NCBI GenBank assembly: GCA_902476875.1
Contig: CABSFC010000002.1
Location: forward strand, 3,916-67,915
Length of the DNA stretch: 64,000 nucleotides
Source: an uncultured Oscillibacter sp.
Lineage (GTDB): Bacteria; Bacillota; Clostridia; Oscillospirales; Oscillospiraceae
Reading direction: 5' to 3'
Below, in pieces: positions 27,115 through 35,629 of this stretch (positions within the stretch are counted from its first letter, which is position 1; the number at the start of each line of letters is the position of its first letter). The notes beneath the pieces are model-generated. The model saw nothing but the letters and a program-made list of their open reading frames with translations. It searched no databases and was not told the DNA's origin. Both the position numbers and the translations under genes were made by a program.

Positions 27115-28046
27115 CCTTATTGGAGTACCAACTGGAATTCTCCATGGAGGATATGGGGCGGGTATCTCTCCGCGGCCAGCCAGACGATGAGGCCATCCGC
27201 ATGATCCGGGAGTTCGAACCTCTGGCTGTCCGGAACGATCCGCGGGGCTACTGCGTCTGCACAAGCGAGGGCAAGGACAGCAGGGTGTTGGGACACCTCA
27301 TGCGGCGGGCGGGAGTCCGCCATTTTTATCTGCACTCCATCACCGGCATTGACCCGCCTGAGCTGGTCTATTTTCAGCGGAGGAACTTTCAGGAGTACCA
27401 GGATCAGGGTTTTCTGACCTACGACATTATGTACGAACAGTCTATCTGGACGCTGATGCGGAAGAAGAAGTTCCCGCCGCTGCGTCAAATGCGCTGGTGC
27501 TGTCAGTATCTGAAGGAACGTCGATGTGCGGAATATGGCAGTGCGATCCTCGCACTGGGTGTTCGCAAATACGAAAGCGTCCGCAGGGCCAAAAGCAGGG
27601 ACTCGCTGGAGATTGCATCTCAGGCGGGAAAGAGCATCATTATGGCATGGGATAACACGGAAAACCGCCGTATCTTTGAAACCTGCTGCGCTCAAAGTGA
27701 AAAGCGGCTTAATCCGCTGGCCTACTGGCCGGACGCCTATATCTGGGACTACTCGAAGGAGGCGGGGCTGGAGCAATGCTCTCTCTATCAGGAGGGGTTC
27801 CATCGGCTCGGCTGCATCGGCTGTCCCATGGCTGGGGAGGCGCAGCGGAAACGGGAGTTCGACCGCTGGCCGAAGTTCCGCGAGCAGTGGATACGCTCCT
27901 TTGATCAGGTAATTCAGCTCAGAGAGGAACAAGGGCTGATCAATGAGCATGAAAATGGGCAGGCGTGGTTTGACTGGTGGATGGGTGAGAAAGCGCAGGA
28001 AATCCCTGTCGACGAAAACCAGTTCATGATAGAGGACTACTTCTGA
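27111..28046 (+). CDS. PP-loop (PAPS reductase-like) protein
   Basis: The protein has 311 residues from GTG 27111 overlapping the VirB4 stop. CTSEGKDSRVLGHLMRRAG (~residues 46-64) is a PP-loop pyrophosphatase signature (usually SGGKDS; here Ser-Glu-Gly). It has cysteine pairs in MRWCCQYLKE (~125-134) and LGCIGCPMAGE (~230-240), as in PAPS-reductase-family proteins and the sulfur-activating DndC. The reaction could be sulfur transfer to nucleic acid or another adenylation. No dnd partners are visible, so phosphorothioation is only a hypothesis. It is embedded in the conjugation operon. Confidence 0.8.
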   Translation: MTLLEYQLEFSMEDMGRVSLRGQPDDEAIRMIREFEPLAVRNDPRGYCVCTSEGKDSRVLGHLMRRAGVRHFYLHSITGIDPPELVYFQRRNFQEYQDQGFLTYDIMYEQSIWTLMRKKKFPPLRQMRWCCQYLKERRCAEYGSAILALGVRKYESVRRAKSRDSLEIASQAGKSIIMAWDNTENRRIFETCCAQSEKRLNPLAYWPDAYIWDYSKEAGLEQCSLYQEGFHRLGCIGCPMAGEAQRKREFDRWPKFREQWIRSFDQVIQLREEQGLINEHENGQAWFDWWMGEKAQEIPVDENQFMIEDYF

Positions 28047-28058
28047 GGAGGATACAAA

Positions 28059-29261
28059 ATGCAAACGATTGAATTGGAATACTGGGGACCTAAACAGGAT
28101 GACCCCAGGTATGTGGAATACAAAGGATCCAGGACCGCCGCTGAGGTGTTCGAGGAGCTGAAGCAGCGGCTGGACAGCCTGGGGTATCTCCCGGACGAAT
28201 ATTTTCTGATGGGCACGGAATGGGAGAACGGAAAGGAAATCCCCAGGGGCGCAGATATCTTCTGCACCACCGACTACGGCGGCAGCGAGGGCGTCTACTT
28301 GGACGTCTATCTCAAGTGGTATGAAGATGGAAAGCCCATCACAAAATCTTTTGCCACGGGCAAGACGCTGGATGACAGCGGGGCGGCGCTGGACAGGATG
28401 TTCCTCACTGCTTCCGCAATCACAAAAGCCTTTCACGGCGACAACGGGACTTACGGGCGCTATGTCCGTCTGGACGAGCGTACAGAACCGGAGAGCATTG
28501 TGGTCAGCCTGACCCCGGAGGAGCAGCGGGCCGTGATCGACGCGCTGGTTCAACGCCGGGAACTGCTGGTAGAAAGCGTAACGCAGACGGAGCAGCTTCT
28601 CCGCCGCATGACCGGGAACATCACCGCCTATATGGATGAAGTGGGCCATCGGCCCATGCGTATCAGCGACTTCGAACGGGCTATGCTGGCCATCCATGAC
28701 GGAGAGCTGGATGCCTTTTCCGATCTCCTCCCCAAAGTGGCGGACAGGTGGGATGACCTGTTGATTGAGGCGGCGGGACGGGCGGGGCCGGTTGGTGAGA
28801 AAATGCTGGTTGAGCTGTTGACCGCTGGTCAAATGATTGAGGCGGAGGCATACCTCACTGGCTGCAAGAGGGCGATAGACACTGGAAGATCCAGACGAGC
28901 CCTGTTCCTGCTGGAGCAGGCGTCGTCCAGTGCCATGGATATGGAGCTTTCCCTGTATGGCGAGGTCATCGACTATGCCTACGATCACCAGAGAAAGCTG
29001 GGACGGGATCTGATCCGAGATGCCGAGCCAGAGTGGATCGCCGGCACACAGCCGGAACTGCTGTACAAAACGCTGCTGAACGAGGATCTCTCCTCCGCAT
29101 ATGTGTTGCTGGACAAGGGAATCTCTGTGGGAGACAGGTTGGATGATATCCTCGCCACGCTGGAGTCCCAGGGAAAGCACTGGATCGTGGAGTCGGTTAA
29201 GGATCAGCTTTCCACATGGGAGCAGGGTCCTGAGCCTGAGATGGGCGGGATGAGCTTGTGA
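28059..29261 (+). CDS. Large ICE cargo protein with GGM tail, unknown function
   Basis: The protein has 400 residues, with TGAGGAGGAT upstream. The N-terminal ~150 residues (IELEYWGPKQDDPRYVEYKG, PDEYFLMGTEWENGKEIPRG, YGGSEGVYLDVYLKWYEDGK) form an acidic alpha/beta region common in clostridial ICE proteins. The C-terminal half is helical and repeat-like (AMLAIHDGELDAFSDLLP; LLTAGQMIEAEAYLTGCKRA; LLNEDLSSAYVLLDKGISVG), resembling ankyrin/TPR-type helices. It ends EPEMGGMSL. It lies in the T4SS operon but has no membrane segment, so it is more likely cargo than channel. Confidence 0.6.
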   Translation: MQTIELEYWGPKQDDPRYVEYKGSRTAAEVFEELKQRLDSLGYLPDEYFLMGTEWENGKEIPRGADIFCTTDYGGSEGVYLDVYLKWYEDGKPITKSFATGKTLDDSGAALDRMFLTASAITKAFHGDNGTYGRYVRLDERTEPESIVVSLTPEEQRAVIDALVQRRELLVESVTQTEQLLRRMTGNITAYMDEVGHRPMRISDFERAMLAIHDGELDAFSDLLPKVADRWDDLLIEAAGRAGPVGEKMLVELLTAGQMIEAEAYLTGCKRAIDTGRSRRALFLLEQASSSAMDMELSLYGEVIDYAYDHQRKLGRDLIRDAEPEWIAGTQPELLYKTLLNEDLSSAYVLLDKGISVGDRLDDILATLESQGKHWIVESVKDQLSTWEQGPEPEMGGMSL

Positions 29262-30436
29262 GTACCGCAGTTGCCGTCGCTATCAAGGCTGGCATTGCAG
29301 TCCTCACTGACTCAAAGGCCAGAAAAGCCATCGGCTGGGTGCTGGCGGTAGTCCTGTCTCCCATCATCCTACTGGTGGCGTTTCTCTGCTGCCTTGGGAC
29401 TGGGATGGCAGAGCACAACAATGCCATGATGAACTACAGTTTCTACGGAACGAGCTATGACGGGGAGATCCCAACTGAATATCAGGAGATCGTCGCGTCC
29501 GTGCGAAATGCCTTTTCCTCTCTGGACTCGGCGGCCATGTCTGTCAATGCCATGGCGGAAACCAGCGGCCTTGACCCCACGCAGGTCAAGGCTGTCTACT
29601 ATGTTCTCTGTCCAGAGGGCGGCGTCGATCTGGACGCGTTTCTCAATTGCTTCTATACGACTGCGGATCGCACCCGCACGGTGACCTCGACTGGTGATGA
29701 CGGCGAAGAAGTGGAAACGGAGGAGTCGTACACCGTCACCCTCCCCAGCTCTCTCGCAATGGCTTACACAAACCTGTCCACCCTTCTGGGCCATGAGATC
29801 ACGACAGAGGAAAAAGAAAATATTCAGTCCGTCTACACCATGATCGCAGGGACTGCCGGTGAGGGTTACGATGGAGGATACCTCCGCGGCTCGGATTTCG
29901 GTACGGAGATCAATATATCCGGCTTCACGGATGCCTCCACAAAGAACGCCCACGACCTTGCCGCCTACGCAGTGCAGGCATGGGAAAGCTGCTGGGGATA
30001 CGTCTGGGGGACTTATGGGAATGTTCTGACCGAATCACTCCTGGACTACAAGGTACAGCAGTACCCGGACGGCGTAGGACAGTACGAGGAGTTCATCCGC
30101 GCCAACTGGCTTGGAGGCAGGACTACCGATTGTGTTGGGCTGATCAAAGGCTACGGCTGGCTCGATCCAGACGATCTGACCATTCGGTACGGCACAAACG
30201 GGATGCCGGATATCGGTGCGAATTCCATGTACAACAACGCAACTGTCAAAGGCGCGATCAGCACCATGCCTGACATCCCCGGCCTCGCTGTGTGGATGGA
30301 TGGTCACATCGGCGTCTACCTCGGGAACGGAGAGGTCATTGAGGCCAGCAGTACCAAAAAGGGCGTCATCAAAACGCTGCTGGAGGGACGCGGCTGGTCA
30401 GCGTGGCTCCAGATACCATATATTAACTATGACTAA
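29258..30436 (+). CDS. VirB1-like NlpC/P60 peptidoglycan hydrolase
   Basis: The protein has 392 residues from GTG 29258 overlapping the previous stop. One N-terminal membrane segment (AIGWVLAVVLSPIILLVAFL) anchors it. A middle helical region follows (YQEIVASVRNAFSSLDSAAM). The C-terminal ~150 residues are NlpC/P60: YVWGTYGN, catalytic Cys in TTDCVGLIKGY (~residue 291) and His in MDGHIGVYLGNGEVIEASS (~349). Such enzymes cut peptide stems to open the cell wall for the conjugation channel. It is the last recognisable channel gene before small cargo genes. Confidence 0.85.
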   Translation: MSTAVAVAIKAGIAVLTDSKARKAIGWVLAVVLSPIILLVAFLCCLGTGMAEHNNAMMNYSFYGTSYDGEIPTEYQEIVASVRNAFSSLDSAAMSVNAMAETSGLDPTQVKAVYYVLCPEGGVDLDAFLNCFYTTADRTRTVTSTGDDGEEVETEESYTVTLPSSLAMAYTNLSTLLGHEITTEEKENIQSVYTMIAGTAGEGYDGGYLRGSDFGTEINISGFTDASTKNAHDLAAYAVQAWESCWGYVWGTYGNVLTESLLDYKVQQYPDGVGQYEEFIRANWLGGRTTDCVGLIKGYGWLDPDDLTIRYGTNGMPDIGANSMYNNATVKGAISTMPDIPGLAVWMDGHIGVYLGNGEVIEASSTKKGVIKTLLEGRGWSAWLQIPYINYD

Positions 30437-30452
30437 TAGGAGGAGAAATCCA

Positions 30453-30965
30453 ATGGGAACACGCTGCTTTATTGCAAGGAAAACAGGGGATGACAGGTAC
30501 CGCTCTATCTACTGCCAACTGGATGGATATCCGGAGGAAACGGGCAGGCTGCTGGCGGAACACTACAATACGCCGGAAAAGCTCGAAGCCCTTTTGAAGT
30601 TGGGCGATATTTACCGTCTGGGCGAAAAATTGGAGCCTGATCCCGCAAAGCCGCATCATGAGGGCAAGCAGTATCAAAAGGGCGTCACGATAGCTTATGC
30701 AAGGGATATGGATGAAACTGAGTGGGCCGCCAAAGACCGCACGATGGAAGAGATGATGGAGAGCGAGGAAGGGCCGGAGTTCATCTATGTGTTCACTGCC
30801 AGAGCTGGATGGGAATTCAGTTCGCTTTGCAGCTATGACGCACGATTCAAGTCTCTCTGTGACTACCTCGCTTCTCCAGATAAGGAACCGGAGGAAGATA
30901 AAAGAGAGGACATGGAGGAGAGCTGTGAGCCGGGGGAGAATTTTGGTCAATCATTGACGATGTAA
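30453..30965 (+). CDS. Small ICE cargo protein
   Basis: The protein has 170 residues; ATG 30453 follows TAGGAGGAGAAAT (an upstream in-frame ATG at 30216 lies inside the hydrolase gene). It opens GTRCFIARKTGDDRYRSIYC, with QLDGYPEETGRLLAEHYNTP next. This pattern is found in short ICE and phage proteins, often with a conserved RSIYCHWDGYP-like motif. The second half is very acidic and ends FGQSLTM. No catalytic motif is recognised. A recipient-directed or regulatory protein is the best guess. Confidence 0.65.
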   Translation: MGTRCFIARKTGDDRYRSIYCQLDGYPEETGRLLAEHYNTPEKLEALLKLGDIYRLGEKLEPDPAKPHHEGKQYQKGVTIAYARDMDETEWAAKDRTMEEMMESEEGPEFIYVFTARAGWEFSSLCSYDARFKSLCDYLASPDKEPEEDKREDMEESCEPGENFGQSLTM

Positions 30966-30978
30966 CTGGGGGATGGAG

Positions 30979-31260
30979 ATGGCAAAAAAGGATTTTACTC
31001 TCAGCTTTGATGAGGAGAAGCTGGAAGCGCTGGAGGTGTTTTTAAAAAAGGAGAACACCTCCGTGCAAAAGAGGATGGACGAGGCACTGCGCCAGCTTTA
31101 TGAGAAGACTGTGCCTGAGCCTGTGCGGGAGTTCGTGGAGGCGAGGGCTGGGCAGAGACCGAAACGCTCCAGTACCGCAGGCCCTGTCAGGGCAAAGGAT
31201 CCGGTGACGGACAAGCCTGAGCCAATGGAGAACCAGGAGGGTCAGCATGAAAGGGTATGA
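30979..31260 (+). CDS. DUF6103-like small protein
   Basis: The protein has 93 residues. ATG 30979 is preferred because GGGGGA lies 6 nt upstream; ATG 30973 overlaps that site. The N-terminal ~50 residues (KKDFTLSFDEEKLEALEVFL, TSVQKRMDEALRQLYEKTVP) look like a strand-helix-helix of ribbon-helix-helix type, as in DUF6103 of ICEs. The C-terminal tail is Pro/Lys/Glu-rich and unstructured. It overlaps the next start by 14 nt. It may bind DNA. Confidence 0.6.
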   Translation: MAKKDFTLSFDEEKLEALEVFLKKENTSVQKRMDEALRQLYEKTVPEPVREFVEARAGQRPKRSSTAGPVRAKDPVTDKPEPMENQEGQHERV

Positions 31261-32275
31261 GATCTCAGTATGGATCGACGAGCGCTGGTGTGACGCACTG
31301 AAAGAAGACTCTGGCGGTTGGGATGTAGAGGATCTGGTGCAGAGGTATCTGGATCATTTGATCCGCCAGCTTCCTGATCAGGTGCGTGAACCCATCGAAG
31401 CGGAAATCTGTGCGGAGAAAAGTGAATCACTAAGCAGCGCAGAAACTGACAAGCGCTTTTCTGTATTCCGGGTCAAGGAGCGCGGCGGAATCTGCTTCAT
31501 GCTGAGCGAAGGAGCAAATCGGGATGAACTGTATGCCGCGCGGTCAGTGCAGAATTTCATGCAGAAGCTGGGGCCTTCCTGGTTCACCGATGTACTCTGC
31601 CTGGATAAGGCAATCAGCCAGGAACAGTACGAGCGGTTCACCGCCGAGTTCCTCCGCGGCAGCAAAAGAGTGACTGGCGTATTTGATGTTGATGTCGATA
31701 ACGAGTGTTTCTCCACGCTCAAGGTCAAGAGCGGGTGGCAAAGCTATCGGATGAACGATATCCGCACTGCCGTCAGCCTCGCTATGGAGAATGGCTTCGG
31801 TGATCGGAATGGATGCATGGAGATATACAGCGGGCAATTGGATGGAAAAGAACTGCGGGAGGGTGCGCGTGACATCTTTATTCGTGGTGATCGTCCGTTC
31901 CAACCGGACAACCTACACTTCTCCGATGAGGTTGAGCGGATGGATCACCTGCTCAATTTTTATGTCGACGCTGATTTCGATGTAGATGGTATCTTCGGCA
32001 CCCACGTGGATACGGACGAGAATGACGATTGGCTGAACGTCTATGCCAACTACGATATGGAGCGCGGCGAGGTCTGCGATGCGCTGGAGATTTGTCTCGT
32101 GCGGGGAGGTTCCATTGATCTGGACTGCCAGTATCGGCTCACCCCGGAGGAGTGCGCCGCCCTGCTCCCCAAGATGGATGGGTATTGCAAAGATCGGATG
32201 GGCCTCTCGCTGGAGGAAATCAGAGCGCAGTATCTCGCAGAGCAGGAACCCCCGCAAATGCAGCCGACTATGTAA
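31247..32275 (+). CDS. Acidic ICE cargo protein, two-part
   Basis: The protein has 342 residues; ATG 31247 has AGGAGGGTC upstream. Residues 1-75 (YEISVWIDERWCDALKED, VEDLVQRYLDHLIRQLPDQV) form a small RHH-like or docking module. The remainder is acidic, with a repeated beta-rich theme (VTGVFDVDVDNECFSTLKVK; LLNFYVDADFDVDGIFGTHV; YANYDMERGEVCDALEICLV). It ends PPQMQPTM, a Met-ended tail. A DNA-mimic antirestriction role would fit the charge, but no ArdA motif is clear. Confidence 0.55.
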   Translation: MKGYEISVWIDERWCDALKEDSGGWDVEDLVQRYLDHLIRQLPDQVREPIEAEICAEKSESLSSAETDKRFSVFRVKERGGICFMLSEGANRDELYAARSVQNFMQKLGPSWFTDVLCLDKAISQEQYERFTAEFLRGSKRVTGVFDVDVDNECFSTLKVKSGWQSYRMNDIRTAVSLAMENGFGDRNGCMEIYSGQLDGKELREGARDIFIRGDRPFQPDNLHFSDEVERMDHLLNFYVDADFDVDGIFGTHVDTDENDDWLNVYANYDMERGEVCDALEICLVRGGSIDLDCQYRLTPEECAALLPKMDGYCKDRMGLSLEEIRAQYLAEQEPPQMQPTM

Positions 32276-32403
32276 GGTGCCATGATTGACTTTCACCAGG
32301 CAGACACAGAATTTTTTGTTGGGGTTGGTGATAGCTTTCCGAACTGAAAAAGAGAATTGTGTTGTTGGCGCAAGCGCCAAATAGACTTAAGGAGGAACAA
32401 AAC

Positions 32404-32853
32404 ATGGTTCAGGCAAGAAGCAAAGACCTACAGAGGAAACTTGTCATGGAGGCTCTCAGCCTCATGGAGCTGGGCGACCACAGCTGCAATGTGGCCAACT
32501 ACGAGCAGGCCGTTCGTCTTATCGGAAAGGCGTGCGGCATCCCCCGCAGCGAAACAGAGGCTCAGCTCGGAATCATTCGGCAGAATCGGGATGACCTGCG
32601 CCGCATTCAGAATGGAGAAACGGTCGCAAAGCGCGTGTTCACGGACGAGGACTCAATCATGTCGAGCTGGTCGGGGTTGGAAACCTTCGATACGCTGATG
32701 GATTTGTTCGAAATCTCACTGCTCCTGGAACGGCACGGTGAGCGTCGGGCATTATTCGATCTGGCCCAGGAACTCGTTGAAACTCAGGTGTTCCTCGACT
32801 GGATTGAGAAAACCCCCGCCGAGCAGGAACTGCCTGAAATCGCAGCGGGATAA
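32404..32853 (+). CDS. Small helical ICE protein
   Basis: The protein has 149 residues, with AAGGAGGAACAAAAC before ATG 32404. It is predicted mostly helical (KDLQRKLVMEALSLMELGDH, NYEQAVRLIGKACGIPRSET, FDTLMDLFEISLLLERHGER). There is no Met tail and no recognisable domain. It lies just ahead of the oriT-like region, so a role in regulating transfer is possible. The 128 nt before it (32276-32403) hold no gene, and I see no clear signal in them. Confidence 0.55.
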   Translation: MVQARSKDLQRKLVMEALSLMELGDHSCNVANYEQAVRLIGKACGIPRSETEAQLGIIRQNRDDLRRIQNGETVAKRVFTDEDSIMSSWSGLETFDTLMDLFEISLLLERHGERRALFDLAQELVETQVFLDWIEKTPAEQELPEIAAG

Positions 32854-33213
32854 GAATCCCACAAACACAGCAGGAGCCGTCCCGCTTGGGGCGGCTCCAC
32901 TCTTTCCCACGCCGTTCGGCCTGTGGGCCGCTGTGTGGCCCGTTTCAGGCAGTGGCCAAGTCCCTCCCGTGCGGAGCTGAAAACGCCGCTGAGGGCGAAT
33001 TGCGAGGGACGAAAGAAAGCAGGACAAAGGGAGTGGGTCGCAAGCGCCCACTCCCGCTCACAAACGCCCGCGGTGCGGACGTTTTTCAGGCCAAGGACAG
33101 TGGGTCAATCAGGATAGAAAAAACAATTTTCTGGGTCAACGCCGCACAGAACACCGGGTTTTCACAGGGTTTCCAGTGTGTTGTTGGCCCGTTTTGAGAG
33201 GAGGCTTTAGGTT
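32854..33213 (+). other. Non-coding region with oriT-like dyads
   Basis: This 360-bp gap lies directly upstream of the RHH accessory and relaxase genes, the usual place of oriT. It has a terminator-like stem (GGAGCCG/CGGCTCC, 32873-32898). It also has a near-perfect dyad at 33029-33055: GGGAGTGGG and CCCACTCCC with inner CGC/GCG around AA. Downstream are CGCCCGCGGTGCGGACG and an A/T-rich stretch. The dyad is a candidate relaxase recognition hairpin. The nick site cannot be assigned from sequence. Confidence 0.5.
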
Positions 33214-33615
33214 TTGAGCGATAAAACCAGGTTTGCGCTGTGGATCGGGCAGGACACACTGAAATTGGTAAAGAGCAAGTACCAAGTGGATGGATGCAGG
33301 ACACAGAGCGAGTTCATCGAAAAGGCGATCCTGTTTTATGCGGGGTACCTCAATGCGAAAGAAGATACGACTTATCTTCCTTTGGTTTTGGCAGATGAGA
33401 TGGAAGGAACAGTCGGCCTCATGTGCAACAGGGTCAGCCGTATGTTATTCAAGCAGGCTGTGGAGCTTGGCATCCTCACCCACATCATTGCGGCGGACAC
33501 CGATGTAGATCAGGAAACACTGCGGCGTTTGCGTGACCGATGCGCTGTGGATGTAAAACGCACCAATGGGCAGATCGGTTTCAAGGAGATACTCCAGTTC
33601 CAGAGGGAGGCATAA
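33214..33615 (+). CDS. RHH relaxosome accessory protein (MobC-like)
   Basis: The protein has 133 residues from TTG 33214, 9 nt after GAGAGGAGG. The opening KTRFALWIGQDTLKLVKSKY, then CRTQSEFIEKAILFYAGYL, is a ribbon-helix-helix. The C-terminal part (MCNRVSRMLFKQAVELGILT, QETLRRLRDRCAVDVKRTNG) is helical. Its place between the oriT-like dyad and the relaxase (6 nt gap) is that of the accessory protein that bends oriT and recruits relaxase. Confidence 0.75.
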   Translation: MSDKTRFALWIGQDTLKLVKSKYQVDGCRTQSEFIEKAILFYAGYLNAKEDTTYLPLVLADEMEGTVGLMCNRVSRMLFKQAVELGILTHIIAADTDVDQETLRRLRDRCAVDVKRTNGQIGFKEILQFQREA

Positions 33616-33621
33616 AAGCGT

Positions 33622-35598
33622 GTGTCAAGACTGATCCAGAAAGCGGGCTTCATGAAGGGTGGCGGTGGTGGGAAGTATATGCGTTACATCGCGACCCGCG
33701 AAGGTGTCCAGATCATCCGCGGGAAAGCCCCCCCTACGGAAAACCAGCTTCAACTCATCAGAGACATCCTGCGGGACTATCCGGACACCAATGATCTGTT
33801 CGAGTACGAGGACTATCTCTCCTCACCCACTGTGGCTTCCGCGTCCGCCTTCATCACTATGGCACTGGACGTCAACGCCCACTCTCTGAAAGAGAGTGAT
33901 GTGTATATGAGATACATTGCGACCCGGCCCCATGTAGAGAAAAACGGTGCCCATGGACTCTTTGGCCGGGAACAGAACGTATTACTGGAACCAACGATGC
34001 TTGAAGTGGAGGCGCACAAGGGAATTGTATGGACCGTCATCTATTCTCTGCGCCGGGAAGATGCTGTCAGGCTTGGATTTGATGAAGCTGGCACATGGAG
34101 GTGTCTTCTGTTACGTCAGGAACGCAATTTTGCCAAGGCCATTGGCATACCGCCCGACCAGTTGCGCTGGTACGCCGCATTTCATGATGAGGGAAGTCAC
34201 CCACACATCCACATGATGATGTGGTCGAGCGATCCAAAGCAAGGCTTTCTGAAAAAGGATTCGCTTCTGTCCCTACAGTCCAAGCTCACAAACGATATCT
34301 TCCGGGACGAACTTCACACGCTCTATGAGAAGAAAGACATTTCCTACAAAGAGGTGTCCGCCGCCGCACGGAGCGCCATGGGGGAGCTGATCCGGCAGAT
34401 GGAATCCTCCTTCTGTGACAGCCCCGCCATCGCGCAGAAGATGACGGAGTTGGCAGCAGCGCTGGAGGGCGTCACCGGAAAAAAACAGTACGGCTATCTG
34501 AAGAAACCACTGAAAGCCCAAGTGGACTCCATCGTGGACGAGCTGGCCAAAATCCCAGAGGTAGCCCAGTGCTACGCGGTATGGAACGGGCTTCGGGATG
34601 AGTTGGAGAACTACTACCGGGCAAAACCCCGTGAGCATCTGCCGCTCTCCCAGCAGAAAGAGTTCCGCACTATCAAGAATATGGTCATTCAGGAGGCGGA
34701 TCATATCTGCATGGGAGAGGTGACCTTCGAGGAACCGCAGATGGATGCCGAACCAGAAGCTGATGAGGACAGCGGCGGTCAGGAACGCAGCGATGGAGCG
34801 CGGCAAAGATCCATCTACAAATTGGCCGGAGAGTACAGGCTTGCAAAAGTAGTATTACTTGATCTGGAAAGCTCCCCGGAACTGAAGCAGGAAACTGTCC
34901 AGACGCTGGAGCGTCTATGGGATGAGGGGTTCACTGCGGCAGGCCACCTGCTCGGAAAGGTCTGGCGGGATGGGCTGCTCGACCGCAGGGATATGGAATT
35001 GGCAAAGAACTGGTTTCAAAAATCGGCGGAGGAAGGGAACCACTATTCCCAATACGCGCTGGGGAAACTCCTCCAGAGCGAGGGGAACAGCGCGGAAGCT
35101 GCCGCATGGTACGAGAAAGCGGCGGCACAGGGAAACCAGTACGCTCAATACCGTCTGGGCAAGATGCTTCTCCAAGGTGACGGCATCTCAAAGGATCCCG
35201 CAAAGGCGGCGGAGTATCTGAGCGCGTCCGCAGAGCAAGGAAATCAGTACGCGCAATACATCCTCGGTAAGATGTACCTCATAGGAAACGAGGCCGGGCA
35301 GGACAGAGAAAAAGCATACAGGCTGCTGGAGCAGTCCGCTGGCCAGGGCAATCAGTACGCCCAGTTCCTCCTGGATCATTTCGACCAGCACCGGAATCCC
35401 TCCATCCTGCTGGCAGCAACGCGGCTGCTCTATCACATGGGCCGGATCTTTCAGGACAACTCCGTCCCGCCAACCAATCCCGCAGGTATCCGTATCGACA
35501 GCAAACGGCGCAGGGCGATCATGGAAAAGCGTCTGGCGCTTGGCCAAAAGCTGGATGACCATGAGGATCTGGCGTCTTATACCCAGAGGCTATCGTAA
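33622..35598 (+). CDS. MOBP-type relaxase with C-terminal Sel1 repeats
   Basis: The protein has 658 residues from GTG 33622. The relaxase domain (to ~residue 300) carries HUH-type metal ligands in FHDEGSHPHIHMMMWS (~186-201); Tyr residues near the N-terminus (YMRYIATREG and again YMRYIATRPH) are candidates for the nucleophile. It nicks oriT and pilots the strand. From ~residue 465 at least four Sel1-type repeats follow (AKNWFQKSAEEGNHYSQYAL, AAAWYEKAAAQGNQYAQYRL, AAEYLSASAEQGNQYAQYIL, AYRLLEQSAGQGNQYAQFLL). These are probably a protein-binding arm. The layout matches MobP3-type relaxases of Clostridia. Confidence 0.88.
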   Translation: MSRLIQKAGFMKGGGGGKYMRYIATREGVQIIRGKAPPTENQLQLIRDILRDYPDTNDLFEYEDYLSSPTVASASAFITMALDVNAHSLKESDVYMRYIATRPHVEKNGAHGLFGREQNVLLEPTMLEVEAHKGIVWTVIYSLRREDAVRLGFDEAGTWRCLLLRQERNFAKAIGIPPDQLRWYAAFHDEGSHPHIHMMMWSSDPKQGFLKKDSLLSLQSKLTNDIFRDELHTLYEKKDISYKEVSAAARSAMGELIRQMESSFCDSPAIAQKMTELAAALEGVTGKKQYGYLKKPLKAQVDSIVDELAKIPEVAQCYAVWNGLRDELENYYRAKPREHLPLSQQKEFRTIKNMVIQEADHICMGEVTFEEPQMDAEPEADEDSGGQERSDGARQRSIYKLAGEYRLAKVVLLDLESSPELKQETVQTLERLWDEGFTAAGHLLGKVWRDGLLDRRDMELAKNWFQKSAEEGNHYSQYALGKLLQSEGNSAEAAAWYEKAAAQGNQYAQYRLGKMLLQGDGISKDPAKAAEYLSASAEQGNQYAQYILGKMYLIGNEAGQDREKAYRLLEQSAGQGNQYAQFLLDHFDQHRNPSILLAATRLLYHMGRIFQDNSVPPTNPAGIRIDSKRRRAIMEKRLALGQKLDDHEDLASYTQRLS

Positions 35599-35629
35599 AA
35601 AACAAACCATGAAAATCGAGGTGAACTGC

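Noticed and set aside
27111..28046. Phosphorothioation (dnd) system
   Set aside because: Only a DndC-like fold is present. No DndA, DndD, DndE or restriction partners are found in the window.
27117..29180. 687-codon open frame on the minus strand
   Set aside because: It lies opposite the PP-loop gene and the following cargo gene, both with good starts and family motifs. Long antisense frames are expected in GC-rich coding DNA, and the product has no recognisable domain.
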